Below, piece by piece: positions 1 to 9,212 of a stretch of DNA of 64,000 nt. The position numbers were made by a program, and so were the translations under genes. This stretch comes from Algoriphagus chordae. Lineage in GTDB: Bacteria; Bacteroidota; Bacteroidia; Cytophagales; Cyclobacteriaceae. Every line of letters begins with the position of its first letter. The first letter of the stretch is position 1. The stretch spans positions 273,082-337,081 of the forward strand of contig NZ_QKZT01000003.1 in assembly GCF_003254055.1 (NCBI RefSeq). The letters run 5' to 3'. The notes beneath the pieces are model-generated. The model ran no database searches. It was given only the letters and a program-made list of their open reading frames with translations, and was not told where the DNA came from.

Positions 1-430
1 CCTTAAAGAACGAAAAACTCTGCTTTAAATTTTCCTCTTCATTTGTAGTATTGATGTATTCAACTTGTACCACTATAGTCAAGCGCATCGTACCTGCTCT
101 ATCAGGAAGATTAGGATCGCCACTTGAAACGGCTGCCTGAGGGGTAACTGTATAGCGGGTGATCGATCCCATAAACTGCAAGTTGCCGTTTGATCGCACC
201 AACTCCAGCTGGGTGTTTCTTTGATAATATTCTTTTAGAGCCTCAGTGAATTTCTGTTCTATATTCGCAGGCCCTCCTCCAGAATCATTGAAGAAATTTT
301 CTACGGTAAATGTCTTTACCAAATTGTAATCGATATTCGTGCCTGTAAAGCTGTATTTGACCGAACAGCTTTGGAGCAGGAAAAAGACCAATCCAAGTGC
401 AATGAATGTAAGTTTATTGGTCGATCTCAT
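1..430 (-). CDS. lptE: LptE-family LPS assembly lipoprotein (3' end outside window)
   Basis: Reading the minus strand from an ATG at 430 gives an open frame of 143 codons that runs off the left edge, so the C-terminus is missing. It begins with a hydrophobic signal and a lipobox-like cysteine at about residue 22 (LLQSC), followed by VKYSFTGTNIDY, which resembles the start of Bacteroidota LptE proteins. LptE plugs the LptD outer-membrane translocon that inserts lipopolysaccharide. The start overlaps the end of the upstream sigma-54 activator by 17 bases, so they are probably co-transcribed. The order miaB, sigma-54 activator, lptE is a common Bacteroidota arrangement, and this supports the call. 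It rests on short similarity plus context. Confidence 0.75.
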   Translation of the reverse strand, partial: MRSTNKLTFIALGLVFFLLQSCSVKYSFTGTNIDYNLVKTFTVENFFNDSGGGPANIEQKFTEALKEYYQRNTQLELVRSNGNLQFMGSITRYTVTPQAAVSSGDPNLPDRAGTMRLTIVVQVEYINTTNEEENLKQSFSFFK

Positions 431-1703
431 ATTGCTTTATCTTTCTGTAAAGTGTGCGTTCTGAGATCCCTAGATCACTAGCTGCATATTTTCTTTTATT
501 GTTGTGCTTGCGCAAAGCTCTGAGAATCATCTCTTTTTCTTTCTTTTCCAAAGAAAGCGAGTTGTCATCTTCCTCATGAATAATGTCCTCAATGGCATCA
601 TCCTCATAATCATCCTCGTTTGAAGAGTTTGATTTTTTGGAATCGATCACTAAGGGAACGTAGTTAGATCCAGAATCTGTACTTTCTTTGGAAGAAAATC
701 CGCCATCCATATCTTCGAAAAGTCCCTGATGTTTTTGAATGATGTTTTGACTTAGCCCACCGTTATGATAGGTTTCCAGTACGAGTTTTTTCAAATCATT
801 CATATCCTTTTTCATGTCAAACAGCACCTTGTACAACAAATCTCTTTCGGAGAAATCTGATGAGTCACTGCCCTTAGACATGCTAGGAAGTGTCATCGGC
901 AAGCGGGAATTATCGGCAGGCAGGTATTTAGCCATGGTCGCAGCATCTACTTCTCGCTCACTTTCCAACAGGGAAATTTGCTCCGCAATATTTTTCAGCT
1001 GACGAATATTTCCAGGAAAGGAATAACGCATCAAAGCTGCCTGTGCCTCTGCATCTAAGGTGATTGGGCGTACATGGTATTTTTCAGAAAAGTCAGAGGT
1101 GAATTTTCTAAAGAGCAAGACCATATCTTCTCCACGCTCTCTCAGTGGAGGCACAAAAATCGGAACAGTATTGAGTCTATAATATAGGTCTTCTCGGAAT
1201 TTGCCTTTTTCTACCGCTTTGAGCAGTTTGACATTGGTAGCGGTGATTACTCGGACATTCGTTTTGAGTACTTTGGACGAACCTACTTTTATAAATTCTC
1301 CGTTTTCTAGAACTCTCAATAGTCGAGATTGTGTGCCCAGAGGCAATTCACCTATTTCATCCAAGAAAATCGACCCGCCGTCGGTGACCTCGAAATAGCC
1401 CTTTCGAGCTTCGTGTGCTCCTGTAAAAGAGCCTTTCTCATGACCAAAAAGTTCGGAATCAATGGTTCCTTCGGGAATAGCTCCACAGTTGATCGCGATG
1501 AATTTGCCGTGCTTACGAAGGCTGAGTGAATGTATGATCTTCGAGAAACTTTCCTTACCACTGCCACTTTCGCCGGTGATCAGCACAGTCATATCAGTTG
1601 GTGCTGCTTGCATAGCAACCTGAATGGCGTGATTCAATAAAGGGCTATTGCCTATGATGCCGAAGCGCTGTTTGACGCTTTGTACTTCCGGATTTGTAAT
1701 CAT
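414..1703 (-). CDS. Sigma-54-dependent transcriptional activator (AAA+ and Fis HTH, no receiver domain)
   Basis: This is a 429-residue enhancer-binding protein that opens sigma-54 promoters by ATP hydrolysis. The AAA+ domain starts almost at the N-terminus: Walker A GESGSGKES at about residue 43, the sigma-54 contact loop GSFTGA at about 91 (the usual form is GAFTGA), and Walker B GGSIFLDEIGEL at about 109. An acidic, low-complexity linker follows (about 335-385), then a Fis-type helix-turn-helix at the C-terminus (KYAASDLGISERTLYRKI). There is no N-terminal receiver or GAF sensor domain, so its activity must be set by level, by partners or by the linker. Its ATG overlaps the miaB stop by one base (TAATG), indicating translational coupling. 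Confidence 0.93.
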   Translation of the reverse strand: MITNPEVQSVKQRFGIIGNSPLLNHAIQVAMQAAPTDMTVLITGESGSGKESFSKIIHSLSLRKHGKFIAINCGAIPEGTIDSELFGHEKGSFTGAHEARKGYFEVTDGGSIFLDEIGELPLGTQSRLLRVLENGEFIKVGSSKVLKTNVRVITATNVKLLKAVEKGKFREDLYYRLNTVPIFVPPLRERGEDMVLLFRKFTSDFSEKYHVRPITLDAEAQAALMRYSFPGNIRQLKNIAEQISLLESEREVDAATMAKYLPADNSRLPMTLPSMSKGSDSSDFSERDLLYKVLFDMKKDMNDLKKLVLETYHNGGLSQNIIQKHQGLFEDMDGGFSSKESTDSGSNYVPLVIDSKKSNSSNEDDYEDDAIEDIIHEEDDNSLSLEKKEKEMILRALRKHNNKRKYAASDLGISERTLYRKIKQYEIDQ

Positions 1704-3178
1704 TAATGTGTCGGGTTTATTTCTATCACCTCACCAAAAAGCGTTGCAGGGGTGCAATCGGTGATTTTCACCTTTAAGTAATCACCTTTGGAGAAGTCTC
1801 CAGCAGGCACGATCACTACTTTATTGGCAGAGTTTCTTCCTTTGAAGTCATCCGCTGATTTCTTGGATGCACCTTCGACTAGCATGATCTGCTCTTTTCC
1901 GATGTCCAGTTTATTTCTCTCTAGAGAAAGTGCACTTTGCTTTTTGATGACTTCAGAAAGTCTTCGTTTTTTGACTTCCATAGGAATATCATCTGGGTAT
2001 TTCTTGGCTGCCAAAGTCCCTGGTCTTTCAGAGTAGAAGAACATGTAAGAAAAATCAAACTTAACAATGTCCATCAACGAAAGTGTGTCCTGATGCTCTT
2101 CTTCTGTTTCGCTGCAGAATCCAGTGATTGTGTCCGAAGAGATGCCACATTCTTCCCCTAGAATCTCTCTGATTTTGGAAACACGTTCCAAGTACCATTC
2201 GCGATCATAAGTTCTATTCATCATCTCCAGTACGCGGGAATTCCCACTTTGTGCTGGTAAATGGATGTAATTGCAAATGTTGTCGTACTTCTTTATTGTG
2301 TACAAAACATCGTCTGTGATGTCCTTAGGATGGGAAGTAGAGAATCGCACACGAAGAGCTGGATCTACTAAGGCAACCATCTCCAATAAATTGGCAAAAT
2401 TGACAATGCTAGTTACTTCCTCCTCTTTTTTGTTCAGTCTTGCTTTGTTATTCTCTTCTGCAGACCACTTGTAACTATCTACATTTTGACCGAGTAGGGT
2501 CACTTCCTTGAATCCTTTGGAAAAAAGATCTTTTGCTTCCTCGACGATGGAATAAGGATCGCGGCTTCTCTCGCGCCCACGAGTGAATGGTACCACGCAG
2601 AAAGAGCACATATTGTCGCAACCACGCATGATGGAAATGAAGGCCGATACACCATTGGAATTCAGGCGAACAGGGGAGATGTCTGCGTAAGTTTCCTCAC
2701 GAGAAAGGAAGGTGTTTACCCCTTTCTGTCCATCTTCTGCATTGGAAATTAGATTGGGCAGATCCCGGTATGCGTCAGGGCCTACCACGATATCCACGAT
2801 TTTCTCCTCTTCGAGAAGCTTCTCCTTAAGTCGCTCAGCCATGCATCCCAAAACTCCGATAGTCATTCCAGGCTTACTTCTTTTGGCTCTTTGAAAATCA
2901 GTGAGTCGCTTTCGTACGGTTTGCTCTGCCTTCTCGCGGATAGAGCAGGTGTTGAGGAAAATCACATCTGCTTGATAAAAATCAGCGGTTGTATCAAAAC
3001 CACCTTCTTTCATTATGGATGCTACAATCTCTGAATCTGCGAAATTCATGGCGCAACCGTAGCTCTCAATATAGAGTTTTCGAGTTTTGCCGGTATTTTC
3101 ATCTGCTGTGGTTTTGAAGTCGCAAGCTTGCGCTTCATCCGCTGAGATGATGTCTATGTCTGCAATCAAATTATTCAT
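1703..3178 (-). CDS. miaB: tRNA-2-methylthio-N6-dimethylallyladenosine synthase MiaB
   Basis: MiaB adds the methylthio group to i6A37 of tRNAs reading UNN codons, using two 4Fe-4S clusters and SAM. The 491-residue protein shows the UPF0004 domain with cysteines 42 (SYGCAMN), 78 (NTCSI) and 112 (LGCMAE). The radical-SAM motif [10 protein letters not shown] (cysteines 187, 191, 194) follows, with a TRAM-like domain at the end ([19 protein letters not shown]). The N-terminus carries about 30 extra residues before the first domain, which is usual in this phylum. It is the first gene of the miaB / sigma-54 activator / lptE transcription unit. Confidence 0.97.
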   Translation of the reverse strand: MNNLIADIDIISADEAQACDFKTTADENTGKTRKLYIESYGCAMNFADSEIVASIMKEGGFDTTADFYQADVIFLNTCSIREKAEQTVRKRLTDFQRAKRSKPGMTIGVLGCMAERLKEKLLEEEKIVDIVVGPDAYRDLPNLISNAEDGQKGVNTFLSREETYADISPVRLNSNGVSAFISIMRGCDNMCSFCVVPFTRGRERSRDPYSIVEEAKDLFSKGFKEVTLLGQNVDSYKWSAEENNKARLNKKEEEVTSIVNFANLLEMVALVDPALRVRFSTSHPKDITDDVLYTIKKYDNICNYIHLPAQSGNSRVLEMMNRTYDREWYLERVSKIREILGEECGISSDTITGFCSETEEEHQDTLSLMDIVKFDFSYMFFYSERPGTLAAKKYPDDIPMEVKKRRLSEVIKKQSALSLERNKLDIGKEQIMLVEGASKKSADDFKGRNSANKVVIVPAGDFSKGDYLKVKITDCTPATLFGEVIEINPTH

Positions 3179-3314
3179 GTACTTCTTCTTTCCTTCTTTC
3201 GGTTGGCGAAATTACGAAAATGCGGACAAAATGGCAGAATGTCTGATCCTTTTATTTTGTTAATATCCCTAATGCTTCTTGCTAGGGTAATGACTGCAGT
3301 TTAATTGCCACCAA

Positions 3315-4418
3315 TCAAGCTTCAAAAGGAATCCTCAGCTGCTCTCCAAAATGCTGTTGTTCTTCGATAATGTTGAGATTGGAGATGCCAAGCCCTAGTA
3401 AGCGAATAGATTTTTCAAAGGGTTCTTGAGCTAGAAGTTCTTGAGCGGTCGCCCAAATCAGTTCATCGTCAGGATACTGCTCCTGAGTTTTGCTGCGAGT
3501 CTGCTGTGTGAAATCAGAGAATTTGATTTTCAAGGTGATTGTCCGGCCTTTTATCCCAGATTTCTTGATTCGCTTGATTAACTCATCACAAATAGGTTTT
3601 AGGGCAAAAAGTAAATCTTCCCTCGCCATAATATCTTTTTCAAAAGTATTCTCAGCACTCAGAGATTTCCGTATACGATGTGGTTGCACCTCCGAGAGGT
3701 GTATGCCTCGTACGATGTTGAAGTAGTGAATGCCTGATTTCCCAAACTTCTTAGTGAGGTATTGTAGCGAAAATTGCTTGAGGTCTTTGCCACAGTGTAT
3801 TCCCAGTCCACTCATTTTCTCAGCAGTTACTTTCCCGATTCCAAAGAATTTCTTGATGGGGAGTTTTTCTAAAAAAGCTTCTGCTTCCTCTGGAAGAATC
3901 ACCGCCTGCCCATTGGGCTTGTTTAGATCAGAGGCGATTTTAGCTAGAAATTTATTGTATGAAACTCCCGCAGAAGCATTCAGTCCTGTACGCTCTTTGA
4001 TCTTTTCACGGATCTGCATGGCTATCAAAATGGCTGATTTTAAACCCATTTTGTTTTCTGTCACATCCATAAATGCCTCGTCAAGCGAAAGAGGCTCTAC
4101 CAGATCTGTGTATTCATAGAAAACTTCTCGGATCTGACTGGAAATCTCCTTGTAGCGATCAAATCTCGCAGGAGCAAAAATAAGTTGGGGACATTTCCGT
4201 GCAGCCAATACAGAAGGCATAGCGGAATAGACGCCGAATTTTCTAGCTTCATAACTAGCCGCCGCGATCACCCCTCTAGCAGCATTTCCTCCCACCACCA
4301 GTGGTTTCCCTCTCCATTCAGGATGATCAAGCTGCTCCACGGATGCGTAAAATGCGTCCATGTCCACATGGATGATTTTCCGGATTGGAGGGGCTGTTAT
4401 ATCGCTTTCATTTTCCAC
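3315..4418 (-). CDS. dinB: DNA polymerase IV (Y-family translesion polymerase)
   Basis: A distributive error-prone polymerase that copies past lesions. The 367-residue protein has the Y-family catalytic signatures: HVDMDAFYASVEQ (Asp19) and LSLDEAFMDVT (Asp113, Glu114), with the thumb helix-hairpin-helix IGKVTAEKM and a C-terminal little-finger domain. The start is GTG at 4418, because the only ATG nearby would remove Asp19. It overlaps the end of the upstream pabB by 11 bases, so the two form one operon. I see no clamp-binding motif that I could name with certainty at the C-terminus. Confidence 0.95.
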   Translation of the reverse strand: MENESDITAPPIRKIIHVDMDAFYASVEQLDHPEWRGKPLVVGGNAARGVIAAASYEARKFGVYSAMPSVLAARKCPQLIFAPARFDRYKEISSQIREVFYEYTDLVEPLSLDEAFMDVTENKMGLKSAILIAMQIREKIKERTGLNASAGVSYNKFLAKIASDLNKPNGQAVILPEEAEAFLEKLPIKKFFGIGKVTAEKMSGLGIHCGKDLKQFSLQYLTKKFGKSGIHYFNIVRGIHLSEVQPHRIRKSLSAENTFEKDIMAREDLLFALKPICDELIKRIKKSGIKGRTITLKIKFSDFTQQTRSKTQEQYPDDELIWATAQELLAQEPFEKSIRLLGLGISNLNIIEEQQHFGEQLRIPFEA

Positions 4419-5658
4419 TGAGCACTTCTAAAATTGCCTGGGCTTTGAGGCCACATTCCTCATATTCTTGTGCAGCATCGGCATCGTATGTGATGGCACT
4501 ACCAACTCCAAAGTAAAGTCTTTTCACATCGAGATCAGCAATGATACTGCGAATGATAACTGAGAAATCAAAATCTCCATTTTCTTCGATGATCCCAAAT
4601 GCACCAGAAAACCAGCCTCTTTTGAAACTTTCCAGTTCCTCTATTATTTCCATCGTTCGGATCTTAGGAGCTCCGGTCATACTTCCCATAGGAAATGAAG
4701 CTTGGATGATTTCGGCAAAGGAAACATCTTTCTTCAACTTGGAAACTACTGTGCTGATCATTTGAAATACTCTAGGATAGGGGTATATCCCAAATAACTC
4801 TTGGACTTGCACCGAACCAATCATTGATACCTTCGAGAGGTCATTTCTCATCAGGTCGGTGATCATCAGATTTTCGGCTTGTTCTTTTTCGCTGCTGGCC
4901 AAGGTCTCTCGGTTATCAGCATCCTCCGTGATGGATTTCCCACGCTTGATCGTTCCCTTGATAGGCTGCGCGATTATTTTACTTCCTTTTCTTTTCAAAT
5001 AGCGCTCAGGAGAAGTTGAAACAAGCCAAACTGACTTTGCCTTGAAAAGTGCAGAGAAGGGCATAGGGGAAAGTCTGTTCAGTTTGAAGTAGGCTGCAAT
5101 AGGATCCCAAGATTCAAATTCACCGGAGTAGGCCTGACAAAAATTGCTCTCGTAAGTGTTGCCCTCGATGATGTGGTTCTGGATGGTATGTACAGTTTGC
5201 AGGTAGCTCTCCTTTGAGATTTGAGGACTGACTGTACAAGCCGTATTTGTAGAGATAGGAAGCTCTATGCTGGCTACTTCATCCCAGAAATCATTAGATA
5301 ATTCAGTTTCAGAATAAATGCTATTCGCATCAAATGTTAATGAAAAGGAAGGCTGGAAAAAGCAAAGTTCTGGAAGTTCGAAAAAAGTAGAGTTTTCACT
5401 TTTAAGTTTTTCTAGCCGGTTTTTGAAGTCATATCCAATGATACCGACCTTTTTGAAACTGCTGTATTCACACCAGATTTCTTCCTCAGTCAATTCCTTG
5501 TTTCCGGCATAAAAAGCCGTGGCGATTGGCGCTTCTGGATATTGGTAATCGTTTCCATTGCTATAGGCAAAAAAGTCATAATGTAGGTCAGCCCATCTGC
5601 AAAGTTTTTCCACCCAATTGGGATCTTTGATAGGATAGACGTAGGAGCTGTTTTGCAT
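4408..5658 (-). CDS. pabB: Aminodeoxychorismate synthase component I (chorismate-binding)
   Basis: It converts chorismate to 4-amino-4-deoxychorismate for folate synthesis, with ammonia from a PabA-type amidotransferase that is not in this window. The chorismate-binding domain holds the PIKGT motif with the lysine at about residue 234. This lysine separates PabB from anthranilate synthase TrpE, which has alanine there. Other family motifs are DLMRNDLSKV, ASFPMGSMTGAPK and FSGAFG. I prefer the ATG at 5658 over an in-frame GTG nine bases upstream. It is the first gene of a two-gene unit with dinB. A minus-strand terminator of the preceding gene lies directly upstream. Confidence 0.9.
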   Translation of the reverse strand: MQNSSYVYPIKDPNWVEKLCRWADLHYDFFAYSNGNDYQYPEAPIATAFYAGNKELTEEEIWCEYSSFKKVGIIGYDFKNRLEKLKSENSTFFELPELCFFQPSFSLTFDANSIYSETELSNDFWDEVASIELPISTNTACTVSPQISKESYLQTVHTIQNHIIEGNTYESNFCQAYSGEFESWDPIAAYFKLNRLSPMPFSALFKAKSVWLVSTSPERYLKRKGSKIIAQPIKGTIKRGKSITEDADNRETLASSEKEQAENLMITDLMRNDLSKVSMIGSVQVQELFGIYPYPRVFQMISTVVSKLKKDVSFAEIIQASFPMGSMTGAPKIRTMEIIEELESFKRGWFSGAFGIIEENGDFDFSVIIRSIIADLDVKRLYFGVGSAITYDADAAQEYEECGLKAQAILEVLSGK

Positions 5659-5668
5659 TGGTATCACA

Positions 5669-5702
5669 AAAAAAGAGGAATCCTGTGAAGAATTCCTCTT
5701 TA
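5669..5702 (-). terminator. Intrinsic terminator of the YceI gene
   Basis: On the minus strand an AAAGAGGAATT / ATTCCTCTTT stem is followed by a run of seven T. It lies 18 bases after the YceI stop and just before the pabB start, so pabB must be transcribed from read-through or from a promoter within this short gap. Confidence 0.75.
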
Positions 5703-5720
5703 ATGTTGAGTTTGTTAAGA

Positions 5721-6443
5721 TTAATTGGCTTTCACATCCAATACTAATCCAACGTTGTTGTAAACGAATTTGTCTTTAGCCTTATCAGCTACGGTAGCTT
5801 CGTCACCATAAGCAAGTCCCCAATCGGTTCTATCGATGTTGAAACCAGCTTTCGCAGTCACAGATCCGTCGGCTACCTGGATAGCTGCAGGGAATTTGAT
5901 GTTTTTGGTAGTTCCTCTCATTGTCAAGTTACCGCTTACCCAGTAGTTAGGACTTTCTGGAGAAAGTTCGCTGTTTGCTTTCGGAGTGTTATCAGAAGCA
6001 AATTGTTCTTCGTCAGATATCACATCATCTGCAGAGAAAGGCTCAACAGCAGTGATTTCGAAAGTAGCAGTTGGGTGATTTTCTGCATCGAAGAAATCAT
6101 CTGACTGAAGGTGGTTTTTCAATTTGCCATGCATTTCAGTACCTTCTTCCATATCGTGGATTTCAAGTGCAGAGATGTCAAAAGAGAATGTGCCACCAGT
6201 TACTTCTGTGCCATTTACAGTCATTGTGCCTGTAGTAGCAGGGATTACACCATGATGCTGTCCTGTTGGCTTGTAACCCATCCAAGCTATTTTAGAAGCT
6301 TCTTGATTCAGTGTTAGGGTAGTTCCTTCAGATGAAGCTACTTCCTGAGCGTCAGTGGCTTCTACAGTGTCTGCAGGTTTGCTACAAGCAAAAGTCAAAA
6401 GAGCGGCCGCCAAAACAAGGCCAGTTTGTTGGAAAATTTTCAT
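5721..6443 (-). CDS. YceI-family lipoprotein (isoprenoid-binding lipocalin-like fold)
   Basis: A 240-residue exported lipoprotein. The signal ends in the lipobox LLTFAC with cysteine 20, followed by a short acidic linker. The YceI domain starts around residue 45 (LNQEASKIAWMGYKPTGQHHG) and includes TMTVNGTEVTGGTFSFD, NHPTATFEI and GNLTMRGTTKNI. It ends with GFNIDRTDWGLAYG, typical of the family. YceI proteins form an extended antiparallel barrel and bind long isoprenoid chains in studied members. The substrate here is unknown. It is monocistronic, with its own terminator, and divergent from the carbonic anhydrase gene. Confidence 0.9.
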   Translation of the reverse strand: MKIFQQTGLVLAAALLTFACSKPADTVEATDAQEVASSEGTTLTLNQEASKIAWMGYKPTGQHHGVIPATTGTMTVNGTEVTGGTFSFDISALEIHDMEEGTEMHGKLKNHLQSDDFFDAENHPTATFEITAVEPFSADDVISDEEQFASDNTPKANSELSPESPNYWVSGNLTMRGTTKNIKFPAAIQVADGSVTAKAGFNIDRTDWGLAYGDEATVADKAKDKFVYNNVGLVLDVKAN

Positions 6444-6578
6444 TGTTGTGAGTTGTTTTCGATTTTAGATGTATATACACGGAAACTCAAATTTTGGTAA
6501 AAAGTTCAATACTGAAAAGAAAAAGTGAAACTTTGTTTTAGTAGTAAGTTTAATTGACGCTCAATAATTTCAGTAAAT

Positions 6579-7091
6579 ATGGCATTGCTTTTAGAAGTAA
6601 ATGGTAAAAACCCAGTCTTTGGAGACAGATGCTGGTTGGCACCAAATTCCACCGTAGTAGGTGACGTGATCATGGGTAACAACTGTACCGTATGGTTTAA
6701 TGCAGTGATTCGTGGAGATGTGCATGAGATACGAATAGGAGATGATACCAATATTCAGGATGGTGCGGTGATCCATTGTACTTACCAAAAGGCGGGGACA
6801 TATATTGGGAATCAAGTATCAATCGCTCATAATGCCGTCGTGCATGGCTGTACCATTCACGATCGAGTATTGATAGGAATGGGAGCTATCGTGATGGATG
6901 GTGCTGTGGTTCATTCTGGTGCGGTGATCGCTGCTGGTGCGGTAGTTTTGGCTAATACTATTGTAGAAGCCAACTCGATTTATGCCGGTATGCCTGCTAA
7001 AAAAATCAAGGATACTGGTGCTGCCATGGATGAAGTAATTAGCAGAACCGCCAAAAACTATCCCATGTATGCCAGTTGGTTTAAAAGCTAA
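6579..7091 (+). CDS. Gamma-class carbonic anhydrase-like hexapeptide-repeat protein
   Basis: A 170-residue left-handed parallel beta-helix protein. The imperfect hexapeptide repeats run from about residue 15 (GDRCWLAPNSTVVGDVIMG) to 140. The putative zinc histidines lie in the order AVIHCTYQK, IAHNAVVHG, which matches the gamma carbonic anhydrase pattern (one His plus a later HNAVVHG pair). Related proteins in this family (YrdA, PaaY, CaiE) are either carbonic anhydrases or thioesterase-linked proteins, so the reaction is not certain. It is transcribed alone from a shared 135-bp intergenic region with the YceI gene. Confidence 0.85.
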   Translation: MALLLEVNGKNPVFGDRCWLAPNSTVVGDVIMGNNCTVWFNAVIRGDVHEIRIGDDTNIQDGAVIHCTYQKAGTYIGNQVSIAHNAVVHGCTIHDRVLIGMGAIVMDGAVVHSGAVIAAGAVVLANTIVEANSIYAGMPAKKIKDTGAAMDEVISRTAKNYPMYASWFKS

Positions 7092-7178
7092 AAAAATCGA
7101 GTATTTGCATTTTTGTGGATTGACTTTAATCTAGAAAAGCATAGATTAATTAGTATTCAATTTTAAAACCATTTTTTC

Positions 7179-7691
7179 ATGGATTCACTTTTCAAAAAAT
7201 TAGATAAACCGGCCATTCTGCTGGCGCTTGCTGCGACATTTATTTTAATGAACTTACTTCTCAATATATTAATGCCCAAAGGATTAGCATTAGATCTTCG
7301 TTTTGCATATTCAGCAAATGAGGCCTATGCTGCACTTGAAAATATGGGTGAGAAATTGAGGGAGCAGTATTTGATCGTCATTTGGACAGTGGATATGCCT
7401 TATATTCTGGTGTATTTTTTACTTCTTACCGGCATTTTCCGGAAGCTATTGACAGGCAAAAACATATTGATTTTGCCATTGGTAGTTGCGATGTTAGACT
7501 TGATGGAGAATTTATTGGTGTCTGGATTAATCTTAAGTTTCCCTACTGAGCATATATTTTTAGGATACTTAGCTTCTTTCTTCACCAGTAGCAAATGGCT
7601 TTTTGTTGGAGCTTGTTTGGTTTATATCCTGCTTGGTTTACTTCGAAAATACCTACCTAAAAGTCCCGGAGACTTGGATTTGAAAGGCTAA
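7179..7691 (+). CDS. Uncharacterised inner-membrane protein, about four helices
   Basis: The 170-residue protein has hydrophobic stretches at about residues 12-32, 62-85, 92-118 and 130-155, with a short charged C-terminal tail (RKYLPKSPGDLDLKG). I do not recognise a family or a catalytic motif. It is on the same strand as the carbonic anhydrase-like gene, 87 bases downstream, and could be co-transcribed, but no functional link can be read from the sequence. Confidence 0.7.
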   Translation: MDSLFKKLDKPAILLALAATFILMNLLLNILMPKGLALDLRFAYSANEAYAALENMGEKLREQYLIVIWTVDMPYILVYFLLLTGIFRKLLTGKNILILPLVVAMLDLMENLLVSGLILSFPTEHIFLGYLASFFTSSKWLFVGACLVYILLGLLRKYLPKSPGDLDLKG

Positions 7692-7738
7692 AGGTTTGTT
7701 GAAAATCGACCTTAGTATTGGTTTGGCCTTAAACGAAC

Positions 7739-7765
7739 AAAAGCAGTGATTTCTCACTGCCTTTG
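7739..7765 (-). terminator. Probable terminator of pyrE
   Basis: Read on the minus strand, a GGCAGTGA / TCACTGCT stem with a short loop is followed by a weak T tract (TTTTGTT), 17 bases after the pyrE stop. The gene from the other side also ends close by, so the hairpin may serve both directions. Confidence 0.6.
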
Positions 7766-7781
7766 TTGGTGCAAATAGATT

Positions 7782-8426
7782 TTATTGTTTCCAGCTAGCC
7801 GGATCATTTCTCCATTCTGAAAGTGATTCTAGAGTGTCGTCTGTAATGTAATTTCTCTGAACAGCCATTGGAAGCATGGCTTCATAATGACTTAAGCAAA
7901 TAAGTTTTACACCAGCTTTCTCGAAGTTTTGCGCAGCCAGATCAAATCCATAGCTGAAAATAGCAACCATACCCATTACTTCAAATCCTGCATCTAGCAA
8001 ATCTTGGGTTGCTTTGAGTGAACTGCCTCCCGTAGAGACCAAGTCTTCCACTACAACTACTTTTTGCCCAGGTACGACTTTGCCTTCGATCATGTTTTCC
8101 ATTCCATGGCCCTTTGCCTTGGAGCGGACGTAGATAAATGGTAGATCAAGATCATTGGCTAGCAGAGCTCCCTGAGGAATACCTGCCGTAGCTACTCCAG
8201 CGATGGCTTCCACATCTGGGAAATAATGCTGAATGCTTCTTACCAATTGTTCTTTGATCATGGTACGAACCTTAGGAAAAGATAGTGAAAGCCTATTGTC
8301 ACAGTAAATAGGTGATTTCCAGCCAGAAGCCCAGGTGAAAGGCTTTTCAGGTTGAAGTCTAATCGCTTGAATTTCCAATAATTTATCAGCTACTTCAGCA
8401 GCTACATTCGCGTCTAAAATTTCCAT
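7782..8426 (-). CDS. pyrE: Orotate phosphoribosyltransferase
   Basis: It transfers phosphoribose from PRPP to orotate, giving OMP in de novo pyrimidine synthesis. The 214-residue protein has the PRPP-binding loop VVVVEDLVSTGGSS at about residue 120, the catalytic flexible loop with KAKGHG, and the N-terminal substrate region FTWASGWKSPIYCDNR. The length is normal for the family. It is monocistronic and divergent from the Nudix gene across a 99-bp region. Confidence 0.96.
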   Translation of the reverse strand: MEILDANVAAEVADKLLEIQAIRLQPEKPFTWASGWKSPIYCDNRLSLSFPKVRTMIKEQLVRSIQHYFPDVEAIAGVATAGIPQGALLANDLDLPFIYVRSKAKGHGMENMIEGKVVPGQKVVVVEDLVSTGGSSLKATQDLLDAGFEVMGMVAIFSYGFDLAAQNFEKAGVKLICLSHYEAMLPMAVQRNYITDDTLESLSEWRNDPASWKQ

Positions 8427-8525
8427 GACTCAAAAATAAGAGATTAACTCAGGCTAAGGTTGTAGCAAGTGAAAAATTTATGCACTTTTGACTAATTACT
8501 ACCACGCCAAACCTTTGATTCAGCC

Positions 8526-9212
8526 ATGAGAATCTTCGTGAATGACAAACCATTTGATCTGATAAGCTACGAGGAGTTAAATCCTTCGAAGTCTTATGAT
8601 ACTGTTTATCAGCAAGATGAGGAATTGCCAGACCATATACTATGGAAGGACGACGTACTTTTTCATGAGCCTTCTCATGATTTGATTATTCGCTTGCTGT
8701 ATATTCTGCGAACGCGTAAACTGAAAGATTTAGATTCAATCACCTTGGTCTCTAAAGATCAGCCTGCACTAAAAAAGTTTGTAAAAAGTCGTTTCTCGAT
8801 TATCAAAGCAGCTGGCGGCATAGTATCTAAAAAGAATCAAATGCTGCTGATTTTTCGACTAGGGAAGTGGGATTTCCCGAAGGGAAAGTTTGAGAAAGGC
8901 GAAACTCCTAAGGAGTGTGCGGTGCGTGAAGTGGAGGAAGAATGCGCTGTGAAAGTAAAAGCAGGCACCAAGATCTGCAACACTTGGCACACCTATACAC
9001 AAAATAGGAAGAGCATTTTGAAAAAGACCTACTGGTTTGAAATGGACTGCTTAGATGATTCTCACATGTCTCCTCAGGAAGAAGAGGGGATTCAGGATAT
9101 TCGATGGTTCTATGAGGGCGATGCTAAAATCGCTTTGATTAATTCTTATCCATCTATGCGTTTTCTTTTTAAGCAACACATCAAAGCGCATCGTAAGCCT
9201 CAGACGTTGTAA
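8526..9212 (+). CDS. Nudix hydrolase with an unusual ~90-residue N-terminal domain
   Basis: The 228-residue protein has a Nudix domain from about residue 95 (KAAGGIVSKKNQMLLIFR). The Nudix box is recognisable as GKFEKGETPKECAVREVEEECAV. The final glycine of the consensus is replaced by cysteine, but the metal-binding REVEEE glutamates are intact. The first 90 residues (FVNDKPFDLISYEELN...) are not part of the hydrolase and I do not recognise them. The substrate is unknown. The 3' end overlaps the convergent coaD by 13 bases, so it has no space for its own terminator. Confidence 0.85.
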   Translation: MRIFVNDKPFDLISYEELNPSKSYDTVYQQDEELPDHILWKDDVLFHEPSHDLIIRLLYILRTRKLKDLDSITLVSKDQPALKKFVKSRFSIIKAAGGIVSKKNQMLLIFRLGKWDFPKGKFEKGETPKECAVREVEEECAVKVKAGTKICNTWHTYTQNRKSILKKTYWFEMDCLDDSHMSPQEEEGIQDIRWFYEGDAKIALINSYPSMRFLFKQHIKAHRKPQTL

